From Ficedula albicollis (lineage: Eukaryota; Chordata; Aves; Passeriformes; Muscicapidae), in assembly GCF_000247815.1 (NCBI RefSeq), contig NC_021684.1:10053430-10117429 (forward strand): 64,000 nt of DNA. The letters run 5' to 3'. The notes under the pieces are model-generated. The model had not been told where the DNA came from. It did no database searches and saw only the letters and a list, made by a program, of their open reading frames with translations. A program made the position numbers and the translations under genes. This document shows, piece by piece, positions 20,201 to 49,200 of this stretch (position 1 is the first letter of the stretch; each line of letters begins with the position of its first letter).

Positions 20201-20960
20201 ACTGTCAGGATCCTCAGCCCTGCTTCAGCCCGTGTATTCTTTTATTATCCCCAATGCTCTCCAGGTCTGAGAGCTGCACGTGGTTTTCCAGAGCAGTGAC
20301 CACAGGAGTGATGTGCTCAAACTCAGTATTAATGTAAAGAACTATTGCAGCAGCTTTATTGAATGGCTCCGGCCCCTCTGGACATCTGTATTGTACAACT
20401 TGGATACAGGTGATAGGCACCTAAGATTACAGAGACTGATAACTACATAATCCTAAAGGGTCCTATCCCTCTGGATAGATTTTTTTAGAGGATGAATTTG
20501 CTTTGTCCAATCCAGAAGGCAGGATCTTGCCAGGACTATCCATATATATCATCACTTGTCTTCAGCAAAACCAGCCACCTTCTTTCACACAGATCTAGAG
20601 CAGGCAACCTCACCCAACCAGTGCTAGGGCAGCAGGAAAGCACTCATCAAATGGCATTTAAAGAGCAATGGAACACACACATAGGAACAAGTTAGAAAAT
20701 AAAAAAAAAAAATACATCCAGAAATGGCTAACCTTTAAGGCAGAAATATAGCAAAAAAGTTTTACATGGTCAAGTGCTCTTGCTATTGTTGTAACACAAA
20801 ACCAAATTGTGTGAAGCTCATTTCACACCCTTTGAAAGGTCACGTTGGACAAGGTCACAAAGCTCCTGTGCCCCATCTGATTTGGCAGCCAATGGTATGA
20901 GGCTCTTGTGTCTTCCAGCAAAGAGATGTGTGTGCACAAAACCCTGATGCACAGGGAAGA
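17201..20960. other. Intergenic DNA, no gene recognised
   Basis: Mixed-composition sequence with a purine-rich stretch on the + strand at about 17.9-18.25 kb. That stretch gives an artificial low-complexity ORF on the - strand (17854-18354). Nothing else is supportable. Confidence 0.55.
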
Positions 20961-20964
20961 AAGC

Positions 20965-21069
20965 CCACCTCTGACCTCTGCTGCCCACCTCTCTGGCTTT
21001 CATCCTGCTCCTCAAACCACCTCTGACCTCTGCTGCCCACCTCTCTGGGCTTTCATCCTGCTCCTCAAA
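20965..21069. repeat. 52-bp tandem duplication
   Basis: Two adjacent copies of a CCACCTCTGACC... unit, 20965-21016 and 21017-21069. They differ by one extra G in the second. Confidence 0.9.
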
Positions 21070-22707
21070 CCCTTGGCTCTTCCTAGCCCTGACAGAGGTA
21101 TTTGGCAAGAGTCACGTCATTCTCCTGCCAGAGGATTTACAAGAGAAAGGCAAAGCTGCTCCTTATTGCTGCAGTAATGGCTCTGCAGGGTAATGGAATA
21201 AACCAGCATCTCTTCAGATGACAGAGGTACCTGCTGAGGGGGCTCCAGGCAGGGGAGCAGAGTGCTGCCCAACGTGCTGACATTTGCAGCAGCACATTAT
21301 TATGGGAAACAGCAGGTTTGGGCCATCCAAGGGTCAGTTCCACAGAAGGACTGAAGGTCTGACATGAGAAATACCTGTTTTGTGCAAGAACCTCCCAGCA
21401 CAGATCCACCTGTGGAACACAAGGAAATAAAATGGAGGATTTTGCTCAGGTCTTTCAAGTTGTGGGCTGGAGCCTGGGCTAAATAAAGATGTTTTTTCCT
21501 GATGATTAGAGGGTGCAGCTTCATTATACTCACACAGAGTTCCCTGAGCTGGAGCAACATAACAGCCTAAAAACTTCATTATGTCTCCAATAACACCTTC
21601 TAGAACCCCAATGGCATCAATCTGTCACCTCTGCTTAGGTAAAAGATCTAGATTGAGTCGATTTTACAGCTTTTACATTTAACAACCATAACCATAGAAA
21701 AATGATTTTGTCTTCTCTTAGAGTAAAGTGTTAAACTTGATGAATTGCCGGCACTCAAAGCTCTGAGCATCATTTAATGGATTATGCATAAAGGAAACAC
21801 TCTCAGGAGAAGTGGAAATATTCTGCAAGGGTGAAATAATATCAAGACGTATCAGCAATTCTGCATTAACAAAGGAAAACATGACTATGATGACATGTGG
21901 ACCACTCAATTCTCTGACTCCCATTCTTCTACAGGTATGAGCTCACTGCCCACTGATTTTGGGATTAAGGACAGAATTAAGGCTATTATCTCATTAGTGT
22001 TGATAGTTATATTATAAAGACAGATAATTTATATACATACTTGTATGCAGTTTGGATCTGCATTTCAGTCACTACAGAGTTAACACTACTGGTGCTTTAA
22101 GAAGAGGCAACATTGGTGGAAGAGGCAAGTAAAGAGGTGGCAGACATTGTAACAATCAGCTGTAGGATAGGGGACAGGTCCTGTCCTGCTCTGCAGCTTT
22201 TTTTTTTTTTTTTCTTTTTAAAAAAGGGAGGGTTTTTTTCACAATGCACAATTTTTGGAACCAAAAATCTCCATTATACTGTAATTACAGCCAGTACCTG
22301 CAAAAATGAGAGCTCACATGCAAAAGAAACAACTCCTGCAACACAAATAACAGATGAGGACACACTTCATAAAAATGGAAACACTTTGAGTCTATTTCCT
22401 CTGCAACTAGAACCCTTCTCTTTTCACATGCAATATCCCTGTCACCATTCCAGTTTAATGGATCCTGTGAGCTTCCAGCTATCCTCTACACAAAGGTGGA
22501 TACTTGTGTTTCAACCTAAATAAAAATGACTTTGATGTACCCCAGTTGCAGACAGTAGTGTCAGACTCCCTGGCTTGTGCTACTGTGTTCCATCATTAAA
22601 TTAGATAAATTTTATCCCAAATGTTGGCTTGTTTCTGCCAGCCTGCACTCCTTAAGTAATGGGAAGCACTGAGATAAGAGGCAGCTCTTTTCTACCTACT
22701 CGAGGAA
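21070..22707. other. Intergenic DNA, no gene recognised
   Basis: Unremarkable AT-rich sequence with a T-rich run near 22.2 kb. The short ORFs have no recognised similarity. Confidence 0.55.
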
Positions 22708-26775
<4,068 letters not shown>

Positions 26776-27975
26776 TGGCTGAGAAGCCTGTTCCACAAAT
26801 CATCAGTTTACACTATCGGACTATCCCATCCTGTTACGGGATATTGCCAGGAAAAAAATCAAGGGAGCACAGTCATGAAAAACTTAAGAGCAAAGCAACA
26901 ATCTTTGTAGTTGCAGCCAAAAGAAATTAATTTATTTTTAAATATAAAAACCCAACAACAAAATGCTTGTGAAATCAGGAAAAAAAGTCCATTTGTTTGC
27001 CATCTCAAAATTACACGGAAATAGACCCCAGGAGTAAGTGAATGAGATTAAACCAGACGGTTTTTAAGGCTTCATGAATAGTGAAAAGAACAAAAGTAAA
27101 GTGCGCAGCACTTAAATGCTGAAGAAACTTTCACATGAAACCTGCAGTGCAGAAGAAAAGGACATGTCAAGAATTTTGCATAAAACAACCCCAGCAGAAA
27201 GATGTCAGATGTTGCCCTGGTGCTGGTTCTCATCTAGCTCTCTTGCACATAACTCATCACATCTACAGTGACCTCAATTATTTCTGTAATCATATGTGTG
27301 ATGGCATAATATTCCCATGGCAACCACAGTCACCAATGCAAGTTCTACAGTGACCTCAATTATTTCTGTAATCCATGTGTGATGGCATAATATTCCCATG
27401 GCAACCACAGTCACCAATGCAAGTTTACTGGTGAAAAACAAAACAGCAAGTGAAAAATCAAGCTGCTGTTTGGAGTGACTTTAAACACAACCAAAATTGT
27501 GGCTGAACCTCCTGCATCCAGTAACAGTACTTTCAGTAAACTTGCTTTCAAGTACTAGGATATTTCTATTAAGGAGGAAGGCAAAATTTTCCCTAAGTTT
27601 AAAGATTCAAAGGCCAAAACAATATTGGGAATATCATGAGTTTTGAGTTTTGCTGTTTCAATTATCACACTGCAAAAAGACTGGCACTGTATCTCTAATG
27701 GCAAGTTTTTGTTAGTCATGCATCATTACCCCATTCACCCTCTATTACTTGTCAGCGCCTTTAGAATTGCAACTCATAAAAGAAAAGCCCAAAGGAATGG
27801 TCAAGGTTCAGTTATTTTGGCAACCCACTACTGAGGAACGTTGGAGCAAATACAAATTGTCTTTATTTCACACTGACACTCTGATCAGGTGTTTTGAGGG
27901 CACCACTTTCTCAGTCTCATGGGTGGGTAACCTTATCCTACAAATGTTAGAATTGTGACAGTATCCAAGCACCAA
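26776..27975. other. Intergenic DNA downstream of SEC61A1
   Basis: AT-rich sequence between the CpG block and the inferred SEC61A1 poly(A) site. It contains one short tandem duplication and no recognised gene. Confidence 0.55.
27263..27425. repeat. 82-bp tandem duplication
   Basis: 27263-27344 and 27345-27425 are adjacent near-identical copies. They differ at AATCATATG against AATCCATG. Confidence 0.9.
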
Positions 27976-27977
27976 AA

Positions 27978-40472
<12,495 letters not shown>

Positions 40473-40480
<8 letters not shown>

Positions 40481-40550
40481 CCCATCGTGCTCTGCGGCCA
40501 CAGAGGAAGATTGCTTCCATGGCTGTGCGCAGCTTGCTGGGAGTTGTAGT
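40473..40550. promoter_or_regulatory. Pair of inverted ZNF143/Staf-type motifs
   Basis: CTACAACTCCCATCGTGC at 40473-40490 on the + strand and ACTACAACTCCCAGC on the - strand at 40550-40536. Both match the ACTACAA-TCCCA promoter motif bound by ZNF143/THAP11. The two halves form a 14-15 bp inverted repeat spaced by about 45 bp. Confidence 0.65.
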
Positions 40551-40620
40551 CTTGCTGCTCCCGCCATCTTGATGTAATATGGGACCGGCTGCTGCGTCAG
40601 GTTGTGTGGAGGAACGCGTG

Positions 40621-43600
40621 CTTTAGCTACCAGAAACGCAGCGGTGGTTTAATATATTTCAACAGATAAATACATAAATAAACACTTAAAATTCGTTTCC
40701 TGGTTATGTGTTTTTGTAGCGGGACATTGCAGGCCTTGCTCTGCCGTGAGAACCTCCTTGCAGCCGCCACACACCAGTGAGTCAGCCGCTAGAAAGAGTG
40801 GCTTTGGCTAAAAGCCTCAGCTGCCTGAGGCCGTTCAGAAGTGGTGTGTGAGGGTGGTTCTGTGGACTCTGGTCAATGCAGATACAAGTGCAGAAGTATT
40901 CTGGATACCTTACATCTCTGGAGAAATTACTCTGCTTGTCTCACACAAGTTTTCAGATGACATGAATCATCCTCCAGAGGTGTTTATCTCTGTTTTTATA
41001 GAGGGAGCTAAGGTGATAACTTCACCTAGACACCTGTATTTTAGGTGTCTGATGTCAGACAGCTGCAGGTGTCAGTGTCCCATGGTCCCTGCCTGCCCTA
41101 GGCCGCGTGTAGCACACCCAAATCCAGCTGGGCTTTAATAAAATGTTTAATAAAATGTTGTTTGAAAAACAAGAAAAATTAAAGCTTTGGGCTACGTGTC
41201 AAGGAAGTCACTGTGTCACTCTGCAGCCAGCCAGGGAAACGTGCTGACGGCGGCTGATTGTTTGAGGTGTTTCTTTCCCAGAACCTCTCGATGTTCTGGG
41301 TGTTTTCCAGGCCCCTGCAGGGGCAGTTATCAGCAATCTGAAAGGGAAGGTAAACAGAAGTCAAGGGAAAGATTAAAGCAAACAGAGGTGCTAATGCAAA
41401 GCAATTAAAGTCAGGCAGGCACTCTATAAAACGCTCGATGGCTTCACAAAATCTCCCTGATAGTTTCTGAGCACTTAGGTATGCTTTCATTATTCCATCC
41501 CCACTTTTCTGAGATTAATTTAAAAGACCAGCCCTAATTCCTGCGTAATTTTTTTTTCTTTTACTGTTTTTTTTATTGTTGGACTGTATATTTGCCCTTC
41601 TCCAGGCTTCTGAAACCATGTGTCTCATCTGTGAGTTATTGAAGACATCTGCCAATGGGTGTGAGGATGTTTTAGTTCTTGTCCAGGGTCGCTCATTTCA
41701 AAACATCCAGGTTATTGAAACTGGTTTTAATGCACACATTTCTAATTTGAGATAAAGCAACTGCTTTCCAAATGACATGATGTCTTGCAGAGTTGATTCA
41801 ATGATGTTTTTATTTAGTAATGTGAACACTGTGCTGGTTTATCAGAGCTGGTAAGTGGAAAAGGGAGAACCAGCAGTGGTTCTGTGGAAGTCTGGATACA
41901 GAAGATCACATAGGAGTGATCAGGGGATTGATGGTAGAAACATGCAATGGTATGGCAGGATTTGCACAGTCTAGCACATGCTTTTTGTGCTAATAAACTT
42001 TGTGCCATAAGAATAGAGAAAAATATTTAATTACTGTTACTTGCATGGCTCACCTGTCAGACTTCTTGTATTCCTGTTTTTATTTTTTTTTTAATAATTC
42101 TAGATAAAAAGATAATTTGGTTCTGTGCTGTAAAAAATATATATAATTACACAGAATTGTCTACTTAGGGAGGATGAAAACTCATTAGATTTTGCCTGTC
42201 TCTCTGTATTGTCCATCCTGGGCCTGAGCAACTTCACATTTTGGGTGAAGAGGGTACAGTCCTACAAGTGAAATGTTCTGTTGAAGTTCAGTTCTAGGTA
42301 GAAAAAATCGTCGGTGAAAGCAAGCTTTTCTTGGATCTTACAATGATAAAAAACTGTTTTGCCAACTGCAGTAAAAAAATACACAGAGGGGAGACAAGTT
42401 CCTTTGTATGATCAAGTGTCATTCTGCAGAAATGAAGAGCAAAAGGAATTGAAGATACAGTTATACACTAGGGCTGATTTTTACACTGTTTTGGAAGCAC
42501 CTACAGTAGCAGGAGGACTCAGTGTGGAGTGGTGCCAGCTGGTACAACTGGAATGATGATGATGAAGAGGAGGAGGATAGCATGTAATTAATAAACTGCT
42601 CTTTATAGAACAGCAACATCTGAGAAGCAGACGTAGATTTAAAACAGCTTGTTCTTTTCATGTTTTGATATTCTTCTTCAAATCAAATCAGTCTCTCTTA
42701 TATAACCAAGCTAATCCTGCTTGAAATAATGTAATTTAGGACCATTAAAATCATTAGTATTCACTTACTGGCACTGAAGTTTGTTAGCCAGTGTGTTCCA
42801 CTGTTTCACACAGTGCAAATCTTCAGCTTTTACTGCAAAATTATATATCTCAATATACCTCTATTGCATTAGTGCAAAGCTGACATTTAATTACTGATTT
42901 TCAAATCAAGCTTTATTCTGTGGCAACTGACTACAGATGCTAGACTTAATTGTACTGAATTGTACACTGATGCAAACAGCAAAGACTACATTATTGCTGC
43001 AATAGCCAGAGGTAAAATGCAGAAAATGGGGGCATAGAGTAGAAATGGGGAGACCAACATAAATTAATTAGTCTGCCTTTAAATGGTTCCTTTTTGTTCT
43101 AGTCATTGCTTGCAAAAACCGGCTACAACCTCTCATTGAAGAGAGGTCACATTTTTCACATCTGTGACTTGCTCACTCCCTGTTCCCACACCAGTGCAAT
43201 TCATCAATCCATGTCAGGGATTGCCTGTTGCACTGAGAAAAGGCCTTTCCTTAGCAGGGAGGATGGAGGAGTCCTTCCAGCTGGTGGGATCCTGGTCTCA
43301 GAGCACCTGTGGGCTGGGATGGCCAGAGGGCATTACAGAGCTATTGCTTGTACACGTGTGTGAGTGCACACACACACGGATGTTCCCCTTGCCAAAGGCT
43401 AGCTCGTATTTGTAGCATCAGTCTACAAGAGGGGTCCTGGACAACAAGAACCTTGCATAGGCTGGCTCTGTTTGGCTGCAGTGTTTGTATTCAGTTCTCT
43501 GCCTGTAGTTGTCTGTGTAACCACAAGGTGGAAGAGCTGCTTTATTTATGGTGCCTTCTCAGCTTGCATGAAATGCACACAACTGTGCAGGCAAGTTTTA

Positions 43601-44190
43601 TTACTGTCATTATTTAATTGTTATAGTACATCAATGCCCAAGGGCCACTTTCAGGACCAGAAGTCCTTGTGTTAAGTGTAACATGATGCAGTCCACAGTC
43701 CTGCATGGAGCTTCCTGCAGACAGATCCCTGGGCCCCACATGGTGCTTCAGGAGATTGCTGTGACCTCTGTGCAGAGTACAGCTATACTGTGTGTTCCTC
43801 TAAAATATCATCAGGTGGGTAGCTCCATGAGATCCTGCTCAGATGGAGCAGCTGCATCTCCAGTGCTCTGGCAGAGTGTTCCAGGGACCAACCACAACTG
43901 TGACATACTTGACATCCCCTTTGCCTGCCACCCCCAGGCTGTCTCTCAGGCTGTTTGACAGGTGCTTGTTAGATGTCCCTAAAGATTTATTTATGCAGGT
44001 AGATGGGCTCTAGAGGTGGTAGCACGTGTGAAACAAGGTCACTAAGTGGAAGCTCATGGTCTGAATTACATCGGAGCACAGATATAAGGGTGACCTTCAG
44101 GAGCAGACAGCATTCCTAAAGTGAATTGTTCGCTACTAACCTAAAATAGACTTAGCTGATAGCTCCTTTAAGCCAATAGCCAGACTCCAT
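40621..44190. other. Intergenic DNA upstream of SEC61A1, no gene recognised
   Basis: AT-rich to mixed sequence. 43.1-44.0 kb carries several overlapping ORFs of 65-100 codons without recognisable features. I see no divergent partner gene for the SEC61A1 promoter. Confidence 0.55.
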
Positions 44191-44655
44191 TGTGTCACAG
44201 CCCAAGGTGTCTCCTTAGACCTGAGATCACCTCAGGAGGACACCCAGGTGGTCTGGAACCCAGCTCTTTCCGATGCCCACCAATGAGAGACTGCAGGAGA
44301 CCGTTCTTAGAGGTTTTCATAGTTGTTTGTTCTTTCTTATCTCAGGAATGTTTTGTCCAGCAAACAGCGGTCTGCTTGCCAGACGTCCAGGGCAGAATCT
44401 GCCTGAGAAAGGCAGGACTTATCTTTTATAGTCTAAATTACGTACTAGGTATTTACAATTATTTTCCAATACAATACAATCTTGTTACACGGTCCAGCTC
44501 TGACCCCATCCAATCTAAAAGTGCCAGTGTGTCACCCAGCATGGATGACACGGAGAAGAAGGAGGAAGAAGCATACCATGCCCCAAATCCTCCATCTTGA
44601 CCACGAGCCCCTTAACATAAACATTCTAAAAATCTACTTATTCTACATTCTAACA
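44191..44655 (-). mobile_element. Avian endogenous-retrovirus LTR
   Basis: On the - strand it starts TGTTAGAATG and ends CTGTGACACA. It contains a TATA box (TATAAAAG, 44430-44423) with a GCCTTTCTCAGGCAGATT stem downstream, an arrangement typical of LTR U3/R. The phrase encoding GCTTCCTCCTTCTTCTCC is familiar from passerine ERV LTRs. 465 bp, no matching target-site duplication, and no retroviral genes seen. The + strand ORF across it (44190-44600) is spurious. Confidence 0.6.
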
Positions 44656-44920
44656 GTCTAATTTACACTCTTTATTTTTGCACCTTGCATTTCTTCTCTC
44701 AATGTTGGTAAATTGTTCCAAGGAGCTAAATCCAGCCCCTGAGACTGGGTCTCATTTGAGGGTCTTTGGGGACCCCGCCAGGGGGGTCTTGAACCTCCCA
44801 GGGAAGCCAGAGGAATACTCTGGACTCCCACACATTGATTTCCACAGAGCTAGAATTTCCCTTGTAGTCTGTAATCAGGAGACAATCTCCCAGCTTGACT
44901 GAGGAGCCCCAGGCAGCTGC

Positions 44921-45160
44921 CAGTTACAAGTGGTGTTCCCCAGGGCTCCACACTGAGGCCAGTTCTGCTAAATACCTTCATCAAAGATATCTGGTCAGGA
45001 GGTAGAGGGCACTCTCAGGAAGTTGCAGATGACACAAAGTTTGGTGGGAATGTTGATTGTCAGAGAAGACACTACAGAGGGATCTGGGCAGGCTGGACCG
45101 ATGGGCCAAGGCCAATTGCACGAGGTTCAACAATTGTGAAATGCTGGGCCCTGCACTTGG
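44921..45160 (+). mobile_element. CR1 LINE fragment (reverse-transcriptase end of ORF2), copy 1
   Basis: GTGGTGTTCCCCAGGGCTCC, then GGCCAGTTCTGCTAAATACC, GCAGATGACACAAAGTTTGG and GATGGGCCAAGGCCAATTG closely follow avian CR1 ORF2. The translated remnant shows the VPQGS...PVL.N.FI.DI pattern. It is too short and broken to be functional. Confidence 0.8.
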
Positions 45161-45332
45161 TCATTTCATATCTGCGCCCGTTTGGAGAAAAAATTCCAAA
45201 TTCAATATCTAAAATGAGATATCCAAACCACTGATTAAATAGAACACATCAAAAGAAGTAAGCTTAACTTCTCCACCAGATATAAGTCCAAAATTGCAAT
45301 GCACTAAAGTATTTCCAGTATCATTATCAGTT

Positions 45333-45447
<115 letters not shown>

Positions 45448-45828
45448 CATGGATGACACGGAGAAGAAGGAGGAAGAAGCATACCATGCCCCAAATCCTC
45501 CATCTTGACCACGAGCCCCTTAACATAAACATTCTAAAAATCTACTTATTCTACATTCTAACAGTCTAATTTACACTCTTTATTTTTGCACCTTGCATTT
45601 CTTCTCTCAATGTTGGTAAATTGTTCCAAGGAGCTAAATCCAGCCCCTGAGACTGGGTCTCATTTGAGGGTCTTTGGGGACCCCGCCAGGGGGGTCTTGA
45701 ACCTCCCAGGGAAGCCAGAGGAATACTCTGGACTCCCACACATTGATTTCCACAGAGCTAGAATTTCCCTTGTAGTCTGTAATCAGGAGACAATCTCCCA
45801 GCTTGACTGAGGAGCCCCAGGCAGCTGC

Positions 45829-46068
45829 CAGTTACAAGTGGTGTTCCCCAGGGCTCCACACTGAGGCCAGTTCTGCTAAATACCTTCATCAAAGATATCT
45901 GGTCAGGAGGTAGAGGGCACTCTCAGGAAGTTGCAGATGACACAAAGTTTGGTGGGAATGTTGATTGTCAGAGAAGACACTACAGAGGGATCTGGGCAGG
46001 CTGGACCGATGGGCCAAGGCCAATTGCACGAGGTTCAACAATTGTGAAATGCTGGGCCCTGCACTTGG
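45829..46068 (+). mobile_element. CR1 LINE fragment, copy 2 (duplicate of 44921-45160)
   Basis: Identical to copy 1 as part of the 790-bp duplication, so it is not an independent insertion. Confidence 0.8.
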
Positions 46069-46238
46069 TCATTTCATATCTGCGCCCGTTTGGAGAAAAA
46101 ATTCCAAATTCAATATCTAAAATGAGATATCCAAACCACTGATTAAATAGAACACATCAAAAGAAGTAAGCTTAACTTCTCCACCAGATATAAGTCCAAA
46201 ATTGCAATGCACTAAAGTATTTCCAGTATCATTATCAG

Positions 46239-49200
46239 GACACGAGAGGTTAACTTAGTATCTTGCTACTGCTTTGCATGAAATGTTTTGAGTCCTGAGC
46301 TCCTGTTATGACTCACACCCCTATTTCTCAAATTTGTTCACCCAGGTGCTCCTAGAACATCATTTTATTCAATGTATTTATGGCAGTGCTTAATAAGGTA
46401 TCTGAAGTACTGTATAACACTGTACCTTTAATGAGCCATGCTCCCTGCTGGCAGCATTACAGCAGTGCTTTCTCAATAACAAGGATCCTGATTTCTGGCT
46501 CTGATAAAAAAGACCTTCTATATAGCACACACTTTGTGTAGCACCAAGAGTCAGTGGCTAAACCCTGATCTTGTCAAGGAACAACAACAAAACTGCAATA
46601 GGAGTACTGTTTCATCCTGCATCTTCACATGAAACCTCAATATTTCAAGTAGAAACAAAAGATAATGTGTAGTTTCGCAATGAGAACAGCTCTATCAATT
46701 CAGAAAAAACCCTGTAATAAAACTACCTTCTGTTTGCTAAACCATGCCATGAAGGGGACAAATTATGACAAATTATGGTAAAATTATGCAGATCAGCCAA
46801 CAAGGTCAGACAGATACTTACCACCACCAGTTCATTCAATATGGGCAGTTGAAATATATGCAAGGAGAATGAAGTGGTTTTACACCCTTCCTTGAGGGAT
46901 GCAGTGTTGGTGACTGCTGGCCACAGCACTCCAGACTGGATTGATAATGGCTGGTTCTCAGCCTGCAAATTGTACCTGCTCATGGTGAGCCAATGGGTGA
47001 GTATTTCAGCAAGACTGAAAGGCCTACGGCTAATACAAGGTTAGTCTCTGTGCCATCTGAATGCCTCCCATGTGTTCTCTTCCAGCTTCTTTAAGGTTTC
47101 AGAAGTCTTCAGCATGTTTTTTTTTTATGTTAAACCCCTCCTCCCCCCATAGATTGGTTGTTTTTCATGCCCTACTTGTTTTTCTGTGGCTTATCTAATT
47201 AGATTCTGTAAAAAAATTCTAATAGAGCCAACTAAACCAAACGTTGTCATCTTTCTAGGGATTAATAACTAGCTTTTACTTTTATGATCTGTTTTTCAGT
47301 CATCAAACTATTGACCTGGAACTATTGTTTAAAAAAACCCAAAAAACCCAACAAACAGTGTTTGGAACATTAAGGAGAAAAGTGCATGTCTTGCAGATAC
47401 TGATGCCAATTTCCTTAAGGGCTTATAGGCTAGTAACCAGATACATATAGCTCTGATAATGGACTAATTTACATAAAAATCACTGCCAGCTTGATTGTAA
47501 CATTCCCCATGTGGAAATTGGCCAGGGCTGGAAATCACTGCTATTAACCTGAGAGCCTTTACACCTTTGCAGAGACAGCTTTTGACACAGAACCTTAATT
47601 TCATTTCAAATTTTTTTTTTTTTAATGCTTTATATTTTTATGAAACATTAACAAAACTACCTTTCGTGCTGCAACCACATTGGACCTGTATTTGGGAATG
47701 AGAACATACCAACAGAGGAGGTTGTTTGGTTTTCAAGTCAGCAAATCTTACCTGACACTGGGCCCCTCCAGTCCAGCTGGAAAGTTCTGACAGTAGCCAA
47801 ATAACAACGTGAACATTGGACTTCTGGATCAGCAGCTGTTTTTCAAATCAGTGTTTGGATATTGAATTTGAATAACCCCATGCACACAGGGCTGTGGAGT
47901 GCCATTCCCCTCTTGCACACAAAGCTGTACTGGTGGGGTGCACACAGAGTGAGGCTGAGCTCTGCCTGTAGCTGCACAGCTTTTTCATGCAAATTAAACC
48001 TGTGATACACTGACATTTCTACATGCAGTAATTATCATGTGCATGCTTGAAAAGAAAATGCTGTACATGTAAAATTCTGTTTTTGATCCTGGAATAGAAC
48101 TGATTTCTGTTTATTTTATGGATATTTGAAGCTCTTGCTGAATAATTCTGTGATTCTTTCAATTTTGGTCTCTTGACAGCATCAGCTTTTAAATCCAAAC
48201 TCTTTGTAAACTACCTTTTGAGCGACTGTCTTTTTCTTCTTTTTGGAATTCTGAGCAGCAGCAGAAATTCATCAAGTAAATTATCTTCCTGGCTTTAAAA
48301 CCAAAGCTGAAACCTGAGCTGTTCTGTTTGGTACGTAGTGAATGGGCTTTGATTTGATTTTTATTGTATTTCATTCAAACTTTATTATAAAACATCTCCC
48401 AGGGACACTTGCATGAGAAACACTTTGCAAGTAAAACAGCATTGTATTTCCAGTCTCCCATTTTTAAAGGTTATTGTAACATTTTTGTCATGCTTCCTTA
48501 CCTCCATAATAATCCACTGTACGGCAGACAGCTGCAGCAGTTAGGTCATAGAGCTAGATGTCTCTGTAGGTTTTTCTAATGGATTTTTTTTCCCCCTACT
48601 ACAAAAGGGTTTCAATGTGTCATTAACCCAGTGACCAGCACTTCTGCAGGCAGACTGTGGGCTGTCCCCAGGCAGCTATATTTCCAGTGTTCTCTGACTC
48701 CAGTTTTGTCTCAGCTGATTTACTGATGTGGAATTTGGTGTAGATTTGAGATCCGTCAAAAAAACTATTATGGTTTAAATTGAGCAGATGATCTTTATGG
48801 ATGGTTCAACAGTGGGTTTATGTTGGTCCTAATGCTTGTTTCCTTTAGAATTTATCCACCCATATTTTTCAATGGAAACTACGGTGACTTTCAGCAGATG
48901 GATAATTTCAGATTTGGATTCAGGTTGGGAATATAAAATGTTTTCTAGAGATATCTTTCTTTGTAAAAATTGCAGTTTAAATCCAAATGAGATATAAATT
49001 ACAATATATCGCTTCTTTTTATTAACTTTTGATTACTATTTGTCTCTCAATCTCAGAGAAGGCTTTTTAAAATGCTAACATTTAACAGGCTTGGTTTGAT
49101 CCTGCTTCAATTTCCATCATTGGTCAAAAATCCTGCTAGGTCACGTCCTTTGAGTAGACATCCCTGTGGATCTCCTAATGCACTTTATAAAATGCATCCA

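Noticed and set aside
40519..40572. 17-codon hydrophobic ORF (MAVRSLLGVVVLLLPPS) on the + strand in the CpG island
   Set aside because: Very short, overlaps ZNF143 and YY1 motifs, lies antisense to SEC61A1 and has no homologue that I recognise.
44190..44600. 136-codon + strand ORF ending in an acidic EKKEEEA stretch
   Set aside because: It reads antisense through an ERV LTR.
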